Source: Adiantum capillus-veneris
Taxonomy: Eukaryota > Streptophyta > Polypodiopsida > Polypodiales > Pteridaceae
DNA: 64,000 nucleotides
NCBI GenBank assembly: GCA_014529385.2
Contig: CM043962.1
Span: 48,886,098-48,950,097, forward strand
Direction of reading: 5' to 3'
Shown piece after piece: positions 24,900 through 35,749 of this stretch. Both the position numbers and the translations under genes were made by a program. Below the pieces are notes generated by a model that made no database searches, had not been told where the DNA came from, and saw only the letters and a list, made by a program, of their open reading frames with translations. Every line of letters starts with the position of its first letter. Within the stretch, counting starts at the first letter, position 1.

Positions 24900-25583
24900 T
24901 CATGGTTCTTTTGTTTTGTTGGGTTTTGTTTCAGTTTTAGACTTTCGAGTTTGTTTTCTCAGGTTTCTAATGATATCTTGTGTCTTTGGATCCTGAGCTC
25001 TAAAGAATCTTCTTGAAATTTTGTCTTTAACACAATCTTCAGCTTTTACAAACATCAGAATTTGTGTTTTGCCTCTTATTCTAGGCATCGAATTCTCTCT
25101 AGCCCTGTGCTCAGCTCTCTTCTCCTTATAGCATTGTTGATGTCTAGGTTTTTTATTTGAAAAGTCGTAAAACGTGACATTTGCTATTGTTTCCTCTTGT
25201 TCACTTGGGTTGTCAGAGCATTTATTATTTGCATCATCATCTCGCTCAAGATGCTCTGGAGAGTCATAAAACAACTCCTCTTTGTCTACTTCCACCAGTT
25301 TAACTTTTTTGGGTTGTTCCAAGACTGGTTCTTCATCTTCCCCATTTACCCCATTAACCATATAGTATGGAACCACTTCATAACCATCTTTGTGGCAAAA
25401 ATTTGTCGTGGAACCATCCAAAATAGCGCACACATCTAGGGTTGCTAGAATATGTGTCCATTCTAAAGGCGCTAGATTTTCTTCAGGGAAGGGTTCAGGA
25501 ATGTATTCCTCATCTTCAATCGCCTTTCTAGAATACACTCTTCTTGTTTTTAGCTTCCACAATGAGATGCTCCACACATCCAT
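24900..25583 (-). pseudogene. G1 protease-to-RT linker
   Basis: An open frame of 227 codons rich in Glu, Asp and Lys lies between protease and RT. It has no catalytic motif. The acidic middle part and basic C-terminal part (K-T-R-K-S-K-T-E-T-K) fit the low-complexity linkers found here in large plant gypsy elements. The first Met is arbitrary, since the real product would be a cleaved polyprotein. Confidence 0.55.
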
Positions 25584-25739
25584 AGCTCCTTTGGCTTAGC
25601 TAAACCAAGCTGGAAACTCAGATCTTGCTAATGTAGCTGAATCAAACTCCTCGACTGGGGTTCGGTTCACATCTTTGTAACTATGGTCTTTAAGGTTTAT
25701 GTGCATTGTGGTTTCCATGTGCATGAGGTATATATGATC

Positions 25740-26080
25740 GTAACCCCAATCTTGGACCATCTTCAATCGTCGCATGAATGGTCAAGTATTATGCCATAGT
25801 TGTTCTTGCCAAAATCTACTATAGCAAAGGTATGCTCACTATAGCAAAGGTATGTTCATACTCAATTCCACAAGAAGTAGCAACTATCTTCTCTAGAAGC
25901 CATTAGGGTTTCTCCATATAACCATCTACTAATTGTGAATTCATCCTTGTGGCTCTGAAGGCAGGTTTTCCCCATTTCTTCCATATCTCTTTGGTTGCAA
26001 TGGCCACACCTACTCCATTGTCAAGAATTTTCATGATTGTAACACCTTATAACTCAATGAGAAGTGTAGTATTGTCATCC
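25740..26080 (-). pseudogene. G1 retropepsin-like protease
   Basis: On the minus strand near 26,030-26,040 the active-site region reads I-L-D-N-G-V-G-V, matching the D-S/T-G of plant gypsy proteases with Asn at the middle position. It is followed by W-K-K-W-G and, further on, by a segment resembling the L-L-G-R-P-W-L flap-side motif near V-Q-D-W-G-Y-D-H. One duplicated stretch (25,815-25,860) and stops disrupt it. Identification is from motif order. Confidence 0.6.
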
Positions 26081-26601
26081 TTTCCTTCACAATAATCTTT
26101 TACCTTGTTTAAGGGTATTGGTTGCGTGTTTAATTGAGTCTTTTCTAGCTCTCTAATCCCTTCCTATATCTGTGACGTTGAATCTTTTATACCAAACTTT
26201 TCTAAGGATTTTCCGGATGTCGTCCATATGTTTGGTCGTATTTACAGAAGCTTAGGTAGCATAATGGTGCAAGTCACAGGTGTAGACAATATGTCTATGA
26301 ATCCTTTAGAGTCCATCGCCTTTTTTGAGGAGAGTCTTTTTGATGGGAATTATTTTACATCATACTTTTCTTCATACTCTTTTATGTAAGAGGGTAATGT
26401 TCTCAGAGATCAAGGTTGGATATTTGAAGATCTTACAGATCCTTTATCCCCCCTATATGAGTGAATATCCAGATCTGCTTGAGATCCTGCTTCAAATTTC
26501 TCAATAGGAGGAAGAAAGATATCCCTCCTTTTATTGGTCTGGTTAACTCTCTGACTTAGCTCATTTGCCTCGTTTGCTTCTCGTATTTGTTTCCAAAGTT
26601 C

Positions 26602-26907
26602 TCACAAGCCATTGTCTTCTCTGTATATCTCATGTATGATAGGATGGAAACCATCAAATGCCTGATATGTGGTATTCATCGCTACTCTTGGCTTTTTGAT
26701 TAACTTCGTGGGTTCTACTTCAGCCTTAAGAATATAAGTTATCTTTCTAGGCTTGTGTCTTGGTGGGACCATTGGTGTTGCATTTGGAACCTCTATCCAA
26801 CCCTCTAGTTTTCTTGCCGGTGGCTCTAACAAAGCTTGGGCTGTTTGGATCATCTTTTGACACACCTCCAGTCTTTGCTTTTCCAACTTAGCGTATGGGT
26901 ATGTCAT
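26602..26907 (-). pseudogene. G1 gag-to-protease spacer fragment
   Basis: An open minus-strand frame of about 100 codons, rich in Pro and Lys, between the zinc knuckles and the protease. It shows no motif. It is listed because its position in G1 makes it part of the original polyprotein. Confidence 0.45.
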
Positions 26908-27388
26908 CCATCATTGTTCCTGAGTCTGGTTATTCTTAAGACATGCATCATAAACTTTCATAAGTGCATCTAGAGGTTCATTCACTTTTTCATAAGTGCA
27001 TCTAAAGGTTCATTCACCTTTTGGTTCCTCATTCTTCTCAGTCTCTATGACTTCTGAGATTTCCAACCTAGGATTAATTTGATTCTCTAGTCTTTTTACT
27101 ATGTCCCTAGTTTGTTTTAGCACCTTAGCTAGGGTTGTCTATTCACATTCCTTCCTAGATTTTATGCGTGCTTTCTTAGCCTTCCAAGTGTTTCATTGAC
27201 TTTTTCATTTAAGACGAGACGCATATGTTCTAGGTTCCTCAATTATTGGTTCTTCCATTGCTTTTTAAGCTTGCACTCTTATGATAACTTGTATAAGTAT
27301 CATTGTTTCATTTTCAGAACCACTACTTGATAGGATTGCCTCTAATATGTTCGACGTTGTTTTCACCGTTTTATTTCAAAAAAATTGT

Positions 27389-27501
27389 GCAATCATTAAT
27401 CAAATGAGTGATGCCACAATTTGGACAGTATACATTCACTCTAATGATTTCCTTATGAGGACAGTCTTTCATAAGGTGGCCACCACCACACTTATAGCAC
27501 A
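27389..27501 (-). pseudogene. G1 nucleocapsid, paired zinc knuckles
   Basis: Two successive knuckles are readable on the minus strand: C-Y-K-C-G-G-G-H-L-M-K-D-C (27,501-27,461) and C-P-N-C-G-I-T-H-L-I-N-D-C (27,427-27,389). Both have three rather than the usual four residues between the second Cys and the His (C-X2-C-X3-H-X4-C). They lie after gag and before protease, as expected for an RNA-binding nucleocapsid. The preceding frame (27,492-27,701) is rich in Pro and Glu. Confidence 0.75.
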
Positions 27502-28074
27502 ATACTAAATAATGTTCTGTCATCTAAGATGTATCTGCCTTCTCCTACAACATGAGCTTCTGCTAGTGGTCCAACATTCCCAATCATGCTCCAAGGTTCT
27601 GGTGCTTTCGGCTCTTCGGGTGGATAATATGTTGAACTAGCCGGCGCTTCGTAATATGTGGGCATAGGCACTAAGGTTTGTTCCTCCGGTTCTTCTAGCA
27701 TATCTAATGCCTACTGGTCTTGCTCCTGGGAGAGGTGGTTGTTGCCCCAAAATTGGTTGAGGCCGCCCAACCCCTACTGGCCCTAGCAAATTTCATGTTG
27801 TATACCTAGGCATTGGTGGTACTTGAGGAGGTGCTACTTAGGTTGGTGGGGCATATTGTCGCTCTTTCACATATCCCTTATTGTAGTAACACTCTTTCGT
27901 TGTTATGATTTGCCCATTTTTGTTTGATGGCACACCTTAACAAATGGGCTTATCCTTTTGAGAACTTCTTCAATAATTTGCTCTTGACTTACAGCTATCT
28001 CGCTCTTTTGTGTTGATTTTGTGGACTTAGTTCCATTATGTTGTGATGATGAATCATCATCTAAGTCTTTACAG

Positions 28075-28953
28075 TCACCTTCCTTGTAGACAACACAGTT
28101 GTCTAGTAGGTTCTTTGGTCAACTCGTTTAGAGTTGAGCTCTTTTTCATATGCAAATTCTTGTGAAGGTTCACATTTCTCAATTCTTGGATAAGTATCAA
28201 CATGAGTTTGGATTGCATTGGTAACTCTTCCATATGGCAAAATTTTACGTAGCATTTCAGCCTTAAAGCCGCTTTCATAATTGATTCTCCCTCTTTTTTC
28301 TTGAACGTATGGATTTGCTCGACCATATTGTGAGCCATCCCTCTTCGAGAGAATTCATCCACCAATTGATCAAATACCTCTTGTATGGTCTCAAAATCCC
28401 TTCTATTGATTGAATCAAACCAGGTGACTGCATCTTCCTCTAAGGTGAGTCCAAATCTGGCAAATTGCGCATCAAAGTCTATAACTTCTTCTACATGGAT
28501 TACTCTTACGAAAGCCAACACATGATCTTTGGGGTCTTTTTCCTCAAAATACTTTTTGTTAATCCATTTTTGGACTTGAGAATGTCTAACATGTATGTTG
28601 TCTACAAGTCTTACTGTAGGCTCTCCTCGTTCTTCTCTCACTATTGATCCTCGTTCGTATCTTGGCATAGTGTCTAATCCTTCATCTAATCCATATCCTC
28701 TTGAGGTACTTACAATAGGTGGTTCCCCTATGAATCTTCTTTTTGTCTTAATTTTTTTCATATATGAGAATCCTACTATGGTCGGTATTGCAGTTGGTCC
28801 TCTGCTCTCAATAGGATAAGAATATGTTGGCATTGTTGACACTATTGGGGTTATGGGGAGTGGTGGTGGTATGTATGGTCCTAATGTGATTGGAATTCCA
28901 CGTCTATAGAAGTCATGTTCTATCGTTGCTTCTAAATGAAACCATGACTGCAA
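28075..28953 (-). pseudogene. G1 gag capsid
   Basis: A 292-codon minus-strand frame. The N-terminal 85 residues are Pro-rich. From about residue 100 it matches the retrotransposon gag family pattern: D-P-K-D-H-V-L-A-F, then F-x-L-T-L-E-E-D-A-V-T-W-F, then F-x-Q-L-V-D-E-F-S-R-R. The frame continues upstream through a stop into the N-terminal frame split by G2. Its role would be capsid assembly around the element RNA. Confidence 0.8.
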
Positions 28954-29118
28954 TGCATCTGGATTTGGGTTAAAATGTGAAGCAAAAATTGACGTTTCAG
29001 CCCTTCTAGCTTGACTTGATGTATACCTTACATTATCTTCTATTTCTTCAAAGGCATTTGTGGATTTACTAGGAGTAGGCTTTGGCTCTTGAGTTGCTAA
29101 TGGAACTTTTGGGATTAC

Positions 29119-29351
29119 TCATGAGCTTATCATTCTAGCTACTTCCACTTGTTCTATAGGTACATATTCCCATCCATACTTGTCAACATACATTATGTGA
29201 CTCCCTTCGCTTGATTTGTAAGAGAAAAAGTACATAATATTTTCCATGCTTAGTTCAAATGCATAGGGTGCTAGACATCTGAAATATGATATTGCCCTAC
29301 CATTTGTATACTCGTAAACTCCTACTAATCCTTCACTTTTTGCAAGTTTCA
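29119..29351 (-). pseudogene. G1 N-terminal frame, piece 3
   Basis: This is the C-terminal part of the frame preceding gag. It ends at the G2 target site (29,347-29,351). If G2 and one TTTCA copy are removed, the reading frame runs without interruption from the piece at 35,335-35,480 into this one. It contains E-G-S-H-I-M-Y-V and ends with R-M-I-S-S before a stop. The function is unknown, as no domain is recognised. Confidence 0.75.
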
Positions 29352-29474
29352 TGTAAGGACATGGGTCCTATGGGCAAGGCCACCGGCACGACCGGACAGT
29401 GTGTACGCTAGGGGGAGGCTATAAGATAGCATGGTTGGGTGGAGTCTAGCACACGCATTACCATCGCCTTTTCA
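29352..29474 (+). repeat. G2 5' LTR
   Basis: It is 123 bp with TG...CA termini, and far shorter than most autonomous gypsy LTRs. A TATA-like CTATAAGATAG occurs near its middle. Confidence 0.93.
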
Positions 29475-29475
29475 C

Positions 29476-29487
29476 TGGTATCAAAGC
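29476..29487 (+). promoter_or_regulatory. G2 primer-binding site
   Basis: TGGTATCAAAGC lies one base after the LTR and differs at one position from the initiator tRNA-Met site TGGTATCAGAGC. Confidence 0.85.
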
Positions 29488-29554
29488 TATTTTTGGGAGG
29501 AGGCGAAAAGCGGGTTTCATGTGCGTGCGACGCTCTACTTCTCTCCGACGTTCC

Positions 29555-29719
29555 ACAGACAGCGACGCGACGTCTCTGTTGTGCAGCAAAAAGAAGGCAA
29601 ACACAGTTTTTCGTGCGAGCAACGCGTGGACAGACAGCGACGCGACGTCTCTGTTGTGCAGCAAAAAGAAGGCAAACACAGTTTTTCGTGCGAGCAACGC
29701 GTGGACAGACAGCGACAGC
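29555..29719 (+). repeat. 75-bp tandem repeat in G2 leader
   Basis: Two full near-identical 75-bp units (29,555-29,629 and 29,630-29,704) and the start of a third. The period is a multiple of three, so long open frames appear on both strands here. They are not evidence of genes. Confidence 0.95.
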
Positions 29720-29854
29720 CGACCGCGGCCGCCCCATCTACGCCCTCCAGAACGGGCGACCAAGGCAAACTTGATCGGCAACTCGATGGCACCGAGGCTC
29801 CGAATGCTTCCGTTGGCATTGTTGGCTGCGTACATAGGAAGGCCCTCGTAACCC

Positions 29855-29927
29855 TTGCATGAAGGAGGGTTGAACCCACCCCATGAGGGTAAGAGGCCAA
29901 CACTTTACCATTAAGCTATTGACTCTT
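29855..29927 (-). repeat. tRNA-like (SINE or tRNA pseudogene) fragment
   Basis: On the minus strand an A-box TAGCTTAATGG (29,918-29,908) is followed 31 bp later by a B-box-like GGTTCAACCCT (29,876-29,866), with a CTCTTAC anticodon-loop-like stretch between them. The arms do not fold into a full cloverleaf. It lies antisense within the G2 leader. Confidence 0.5.
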
Positions 29928-30346
29928 GTTGTGTATAACAAGGAAAGATAGCCTACTTGTGTTGAAAGATGGTTGCCCATCACACGGCTCTCCAACTTAA
30001 GTTACCTTAGGGAAAAGGGGAAAACTAGAAGGAAAGGGAAAGCTTCAAACTTGAAGGAAGTAGCTTCACCCTTCCTTTTCACTTCTTGGAGGAAGGCAAG
30101 TTTTCCTCCAAAAATTCTTTTTTCCTCAAGGAGATAGCTTCAAAGTGAACAAAAGCCTTCACAAAAATAACGGGTTTTTGTGAAGAATCATCAAAGGTGT
30201 TCTTACAACGAACGACAAGTGAAGCGCTCAAATTCCCACAAGGCGAGGTTCGCATGCAACGCAAATCGCGGAGCATACAAAACACAAAGACTTCAATTTC
30301 ACAAGGTACAAATTGTCGTTTTCTTTTCTCTCTTTGCATGTTTACC

Positions 30347-31460
30347 ATGGCCAGTGAGGATATCCCACCTACACACACGTTTGATTTTGAGCACGTAGAT
30401 AAAAATCAGGGCACCATGGGTACTGCTGACACTAATATGCATGATGATGACGATCTAGGAGATCATGGGCTTGTAGATATGGCTTCTTTCAAGACTTTGG
30501 AACATCACCAAAGCGTACTTGAAAGCAACCTCTCTGCACTCAATGCAAATGTTACCAATCTTACGGAGTTACTTGTGAAATTTATGAATTCACAGACGAC
30601 TCAAGGAGCCACAAGTGGCACGGTTCAAGGGAACCAAGCTCGCACGACTCAAGGAGTCCAAGAGACAAGTGCTGCAGAAGATGCAAAAGGTAGCAATGCA
30701 TTACTTAAGAATATCACCATTCTTGAGTTTCACAAGGAAGAGTGTCATCGCAACAAGGATGTGGTGAATACGTTCTTACACAAATGGAGTGATATTAATA
30801 GATTGAGACACACCCCGGATATAAAGACGGATGTGGAAACAAGTCTATCTCTTAAAGGCAAGGCCTATAAGTGGTGGATGACATTTTCAATAGATGCTTG
30901 TCCTCGGTCTTGGGCAGCGTTTCAAGCTTCTTTCTCCAAAGAATTTTTGGACTCCAATGAAGAAGATAAGAATTGGTTAGCATGGGATGCATGCCGCATG
31001 TCTGGCCTCTCTCTCACACAGTACCTTTCGAAGTATCGGGAAATCATATTAAAACTAGAAGGTCTATGAATTCCAAAAGATACGGGGTTTTAATAGGGGT
31101 CTTGACAAAGACTATCGTCTTCATGTCCAGACCCAACTTCCAAAAACTTTGGAAGAAGCCATCAGTCATGCCCAAAGATATGATGATGACCAACAAAGGA
31201 AAGGAAATGTTCCCTACTCTAAGAATCCTTTCGCTAAGAGCAATGTGACTAAGAGCCAATGGCGAGGTAGATCTCCCAGAAGTTCCAAGAGGAATAAGAG
31301 ACAATCTACCTCTCCACGCCCACAAGAGGCTAAGAAGCCTAAGCAATCACAAGATACTCCGTGTGGGTTTCTGAGCACTGGTGATTTTGAGCATGCAAAG
31401 AAACACAAATTGTGTTTTAGATGTCTTTCTGACCAAAAAAAAAAGATTGTCCTCTTTTGC
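30347..31460 (+). pseudogene. G2 gag
   Basis: The start at 30,347 has a strong context (ACCATGG) and opens M-A-S-E-D. An upstream in-frame ATG at 30,197 exists but encodes unrelated leader sequence. The capsid region contains K-A-Y-K-W-W-M-T and F-x-A-S-F-S-K-E-F, the retrotransposon gag pattern. The frame stops at 31,069 and continues, shifted by one base, at 31,149-31,505. The zinc knuckle C-F-R-C-L-S-D-Q lacks the usual His, and a run of ten A at 31,435-31,444 shifts the frame before its last Cys. The product would assemble the capsid. Confidence 0.85.
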
Positions 31461-32257
31461 AAGGTAAAGAAAAGGCCATGCACACGATGCAACACCTCAC
31501 ATTAGATTCATCTCCTAAATATTGTGTTGTAGAGGTTCTTCATATGGAAGAAAAGCACAAGTGTTGTGTGCCTGCTTCAATGTGGCAGTCCACCTTTGGG
31601 CCCCATGATTTGATTCGCATGCATGGTACTATTAACGGACAACGTGTTCGTATTTTAGTGGATGATGGTGCAACTTATAACTTCTTGAACTATAAGCTAG
31701 TCAAGAAATTGAAGCTTACACAGACTCCCTACTCTCACAAGTATGTGGTGGAGCAGATGTCTGGGAATGATAAAGAAGTATGGGACACGGTAGTTCAAGG
31801 GGTTGAGCTTATTGTTCAAGATCATACGATGACCCTTGACTTCCAAGTTATGAACATGGACCGTGCTGATGTAGTTTTAGGACGGGACTGGCTGCATGGT
31901 TTAGAAAACACATTGCACACTAGTTACGAACAAAACTCCTTATCCTTTATGGCCAATGTTAAACATGTGTTTTTGCTTGGTGAGAAAAATATACCATCTG
32001 CACCTCTTATATGTACAGCAAAGCTTTCTATTTTGCAGAAAGCAGATTTAATAGATGAAGTCTTTTTTTGTTACTGCTTGTCTCCAAGTCTTGAGAATTC
32101 TCAAGAGCAAAGTGCGGTGAATGCTAGTAAAGGTATGCAAAGTGCAATGAATTCTACTGATAAACAAAGTGTTAATAAATCTAACGAGCAAAGTGCTCTC
32201 AATTTTAATTTTATAGAGCAACGTGCAACTGTTGTAAAACAAACATTACAGGAATAA
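31461..32257 (+). pseudogene. G2 protease
   Basis: The active site reads I-L-V-D-D-G-A-T-Y-N-F-L at about residue 70 of the frame. Retropepsins have D-S/T-G, so Asp replaces Ser or Thr. About 65 residues later A-D-V-V-L-G-R-D-W-L is the conserved C-terminal motif. The frame ends at a TAA at 32,255. The following sequence continues the same polyprotein in frame into RT, so the stop is an inactivating mutation or a readthrough site. Confidence 0.82.
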
Positions 32258-34860
32258 CAAGATTCTCCATCCCAGCATAACTCTAGTTTACTTTCTCCTT
32301 TTGCACGCCAAAAGCTAACTCACTTACTCACGCAGTATAGTGCTGTGTTCTCAAGTGATTTACCACCGGGTTTACCCCCTACACATGATATGCAGCATGG
32401 CATAGATGTCTTGCCAGGCACTAAACCGGTGACTAAACCACCTTACCGTATGAGTGCTAAAGAAGCCAAGGAGGTTGAGAGTCAGTTGGCTGACTACCTC
32501 GCTCGTGGATTCATTAGACCTAGCACTTCGCCTTGGGCATCACCAATTCTATTGGTAAAAAAAGAAAATGGTACTATTGCATGTGCGTAGATTATCGCGG
32601 ATTAAATGCGATAACCATCAAGAACAATTATCCTCTGCCTCGAGTGGATGAGTTGTTTGATCAACTCCACGGGGCAGGATACTATACAAAGATAGATCTT
32701 CATTCATGATACCACCAGGTACGTATCCTACTGCAAGATATCTCCAAAACTGCCTTTAGAACACGGTTTGGGCATTTTGAATTTTTGGTTATGCCTTTTG
32801 GTCTAACCAATGCTCCAGCTACATTTATGACACTCATGGATAGTGTCTTACGTCCCTATCTTGGAAAATTTGTTGTGGTTTTCCTTGATGATATTCTCAT
32901 TTACAGTAAGACTAAAGATGAACACATAGAACACTTACGATTAGTGTTTGAACAACTACGAGCTCACACGCTATATGCTAAGCAAAGCAAGTGCGATTTC
33001 TTTAAGACAGAGATACATTACCTCGGGCATGTGATCTCTTATTCTAGCATCAAGATGGACACTGACAAGGTCATTGCCATTATTCGATGGCCACATCCCA
33101 ACACGGTTGAGGAGCTTCAAATATTTTTAGGCATGGCTGGATTTTATCAACAGTATATCCGTGACCATGCCAAAATCATTGTTCCTATGACGGATCAACT
33201 TAAAGAAAAATGTAAGACCTTTTCTTGGGAAGAAGCCCAAAAACGCAGTTTCGAACAGCTCAAGGTAGTTATAGCCACTGCTCCCATCCTAGCAATCGTC
33301 GACCCACTTAAGCCGTTTGTGGTAGAGATTGATGCTAGTGATAAAGCAATTGGTGCGGTACTTCTCCATGAGGGAAGACCTATAGCCTTTGAAAGTAAAA
33401 AGTTAGATAGAGCTCACCAGAATTATTCTGTCTATGAGAGAGAGCTCTATGCCATAATTCACGCTTTACAAAAGTGGCGACACTATTTATATGGTGTCGA
33501 GTTTGAAGTAGTTTTTGACCATGAGAGTATCAAATGGTTTACTACTCAAACGGACTTGAAGGGCCGTAGAGCTAGATGGGTCAAATTTCTTCAAGATTAT
33601 GATTGTAAGCTACAATATCGCAAGAGGCGATATTATGTAGTAGCAGATGCACTAAGTCGGATGCCTCATATTAATTCATTTGCTTTCACGAAACTAAAGA
33701 CTGGATTTTTCGAGTCATTACGTGGCAAGTGTGCACAAGATCAGTCATATGCTAAAGTGTGGAGTGTAGTTTTAAAAAGGGATGCCTCACACTTACATGC
33801 CTCTGCACGCCCAGATAAAAACTCCAACACACAGAGCTCCACCCCTACTCAGGAAGAGCTTAAGCGATGGAAGAATTTTTCCATTGATGATGGCTACTTA
33901 CTCCACAAAGGTAGACTATGTGTGCCAAAGGACTCAGACACTAGGCGCCAAATCTTATTTGAGTGTCACGATAGTCCAAGTTCTAGTCATCCAGGTATTT
34001 GTAAGACGTATGCCTTAGTTCGACGAAAATTTTATTGGCCGGGCTTACATCATGATGTTCAAGAGAACGTACTAAACTCGCAACAGTGCCAAGTTAATAA
34101 GCCAGAGTGCCTCAAGGTAGGTGGCCTTTTACATCCTTTAGAGATTCCACAAGGTAAGAGGGAGAGTATCTCTATGGATTTTGTAGTAGGACTACTTACT
34201 ACAAATCATGGCCATGATGCCATTTGGGTATTTGTAGACCGTCTCACAAAGATGGGTCGATTCATTCCCACTAAGACTACAGTTAAGACACCGAAATTAG
34301 CACGGCTATTTGTAGAGCATATATATAAACTCTACGGTCTTCCAACTAGTATCATTAGTGACAGAGATCGAAAGTTCGATAATCACTTCTGGAGAGCTAT
34401 GTTCCAAAAGTTGGAAACTAAACTTAATCTAAGTAGGGCTGATCATCTAGAAATGGATGGTCAAACAGAAAGAGTTAATCAAGTGCTTGAGGATATGCTA
34501 CGAGCGTACGTTAGCAAGAAGCAAACCAATTGGGAAGACTACTTACCTATATTGGTATTTGCTTATAATAGTGGTTTGGTCCATTTATGCTTTTGTATGG
34601 ATTTCAACCTAGATCACCCGTTACAGTGGGGTTGGCTAAGGAGAAGATACAACAAGTGACCATTTTGACATGCTTCAAGTTGCTCGACAGAATGTTAAGC
34701 AAGCTCAAGATCGATATAAGAAGTACGCAGATGAGCATCGTCGCCTTGCTACTTTCGAATAAGGAGACGAGGTTTTCCTCAAAGTTTCGGAGCATTCAGA
34801 AAGTCTGAAGACGGGAAAAGTTGCTAAACTTTAACACGCTATTGTGGACCGTTTACCATT
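32258..34860 (+). pseudogene. G2 reverse transcriptase, RNase H and integrase
   Basis: RT starts near 32,345 with L-P-P-G-L-P-P and [14 protein letters not shown] one-base loss near 32,577 and a TGA in place of Gly near 32,707 follow. The long frame 32,785-34,659 then carries V-F-L-D-D-I-L-I-Y-S (catalytic), RNase H with E-I-D-A-S-D and Y-E-R-E-L-Y-A, and integrase. In the integrase zinc region one Cys of C-x-x-C is Ser (S-Q-Q-C-Q). The catalytic triad is present in S-M-D-F, S-D-R-D and T-E-R-V-N-Q. A shift near 34,575 separates the integrase tail (34,587-34,808). Confidence 0.9.
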
Positions 34861-34878
34861 CTCAAATGTATAGGTCAA

Positions 34879-35220
34879 GTGGCCTATAAGTTAGCTCTTC
34901 CAGAGCACTCACGAGTTCATCCTGTTTTTCATGTTAGTCGTTTACGAAAACAGCTAGGACAGAATGATAATGTCATTGACATAGGTGTGTTGGTTGACCT
35001 TATCGCACCGCCAAGCATTCCTCATGAGCTCGAAAATATTTTGGATTCTCATGAGCTTCGCACCAAACATCATGTCAGACGACAGGTGTTGGTAAAATGG
35101 CTAGATAGACCTGAAGAAGGTTCTACATGGGATAATGTCTCCGCACTTAAGAAACATTTTCCTATGTTCGTTTTCGAGGACGAAAATGATTCTCCAAGTG
35201 GGGGTAATGTAAGGACATGA
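34879..35220 (+). pseudogene. G2 integrase C-terminal chromodomain
   Basis: The frame opens with the H-P-V-F-H-V-S-R-L linker conserved in gypsy integrases. A chromodomain then covers roughly residues 48-100: L-E-N-I-L-D, then Q-V-L-V-K-W-L and G-S-T-W-D-N, ending H-F-P-M-F-V-F-E-D-E. In chromoviruses this domain binds modified histone H3 and directs insertion to heterochromatin. The stop codon lies a few bases inside the 3' LTR, after a purine tract (AAGTGGGGGTAA). Confidence 0.88.
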
Positions 35221-35329
35221 GTCCTATGGGCAAGGCCACCGGCACGGCTGGACAGTGTGTACGCTAGTGGGAGGCTATAAGATAGCACGATTGGGTGGAG
35301 ACAGCACACGCATTACCACCGCCCTTTCA
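35208..35329 (+). repeat. G2 3' LTR
   Basis: It is 122 bp, the partner of 29,352-29,474, and is followed by the TTTCA duplication. Confidence 0.93.
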
Positions 35330-35334
35330 TTTCA

Positions 35335-35485
35335 CTATCTTTTTGTCAAACACCTTGATGGCATTAAAAAGATCTACCCGAGGTGGCATTTCTGTCATCT
35401 CAAAGATCATCTTCCCTTTTGCAACATTGTCCCTATATTTGTTATAGTTTTTTGGATCCCTGATTATGAGGTAATGAGTTCCTTC
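35335..35485 (-). pseudogene. G1 N-terminal frame, piece 2
   Basis: A short minus-strand coding piece between G2 and C3, containing H-Y-L-I-I-R-D-P and F-E-M-T-E-M-P-P. It continues in frame into 29,119-29,351 across G2. Joining it to 41,088-40,659 across C3 needs a one-base slip close to the junction. Confidence 0.75.
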
Positions 35486-35711
35486 TATTGGAATTAGGGT
35501 TGCAGAGAAACGCACACAGCTTGGAGAACACGAAGGAAGCTCAAGGCACACAATAGAGAGTGTGTTGCTTAGTGTGCAATGGAAAGATAGATAGCCCTGG
35601 AGTGATGGGCGTATATACAATGCATGGGGGAAAAAACATCCTAAAGAGGGAAAAAATGGTCGGCGGTCCTAGTGTGTTCACGCATATCACTACCACATGT
35701 ATATGGTAACA
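35486..35711 (-). repeat. C3 3' LTR
   Basis: It is 226 bp and is preceded (on the minus strand) by the purine tract GGGGGGATT. Confidence 0.93.
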
Positions 35712-35749
35712 AATCCCCCCTGGAGTGATGCGGTGAACGAGAGCTAGCA

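Larger units (their letters stand above)
29352..35329 (+). mobile_element. Ty3/gypsy chromovirus G2 with 122-bp LTRs
   Basis: A plus-strand element flanked by a perfect 5-bp target duplication, TTTCA at 29,347-29,351 and 35,330-35,334. The LTRs are 29,352-29,474 and 35,208-35,329, both TGTAAGG...TTTCA, with about nine or ten differences by eye. Between them lie a Met-type primer site, an 870-bp leader with a tandem repeat, gag, protease, RT, RNase H, integrase and a C-terminal chromodomain. It is inserted into the G1 N-terminal frame in the opposite orientation. Frameshifts and stops inactivate it. Confidence 0.95.

Noticed and set aside
29855-29927. Functional tRNA gene
   Set aside because: Acceptor and T stems do not pair properly, so only tRNA-like boxes are supported.
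29408-29995. Several 85-143-codon frames on both strands at the G2 start
   Set aside because: They are produced by the 75-bp tandem repeat and lie in the untranslated leader before gag.
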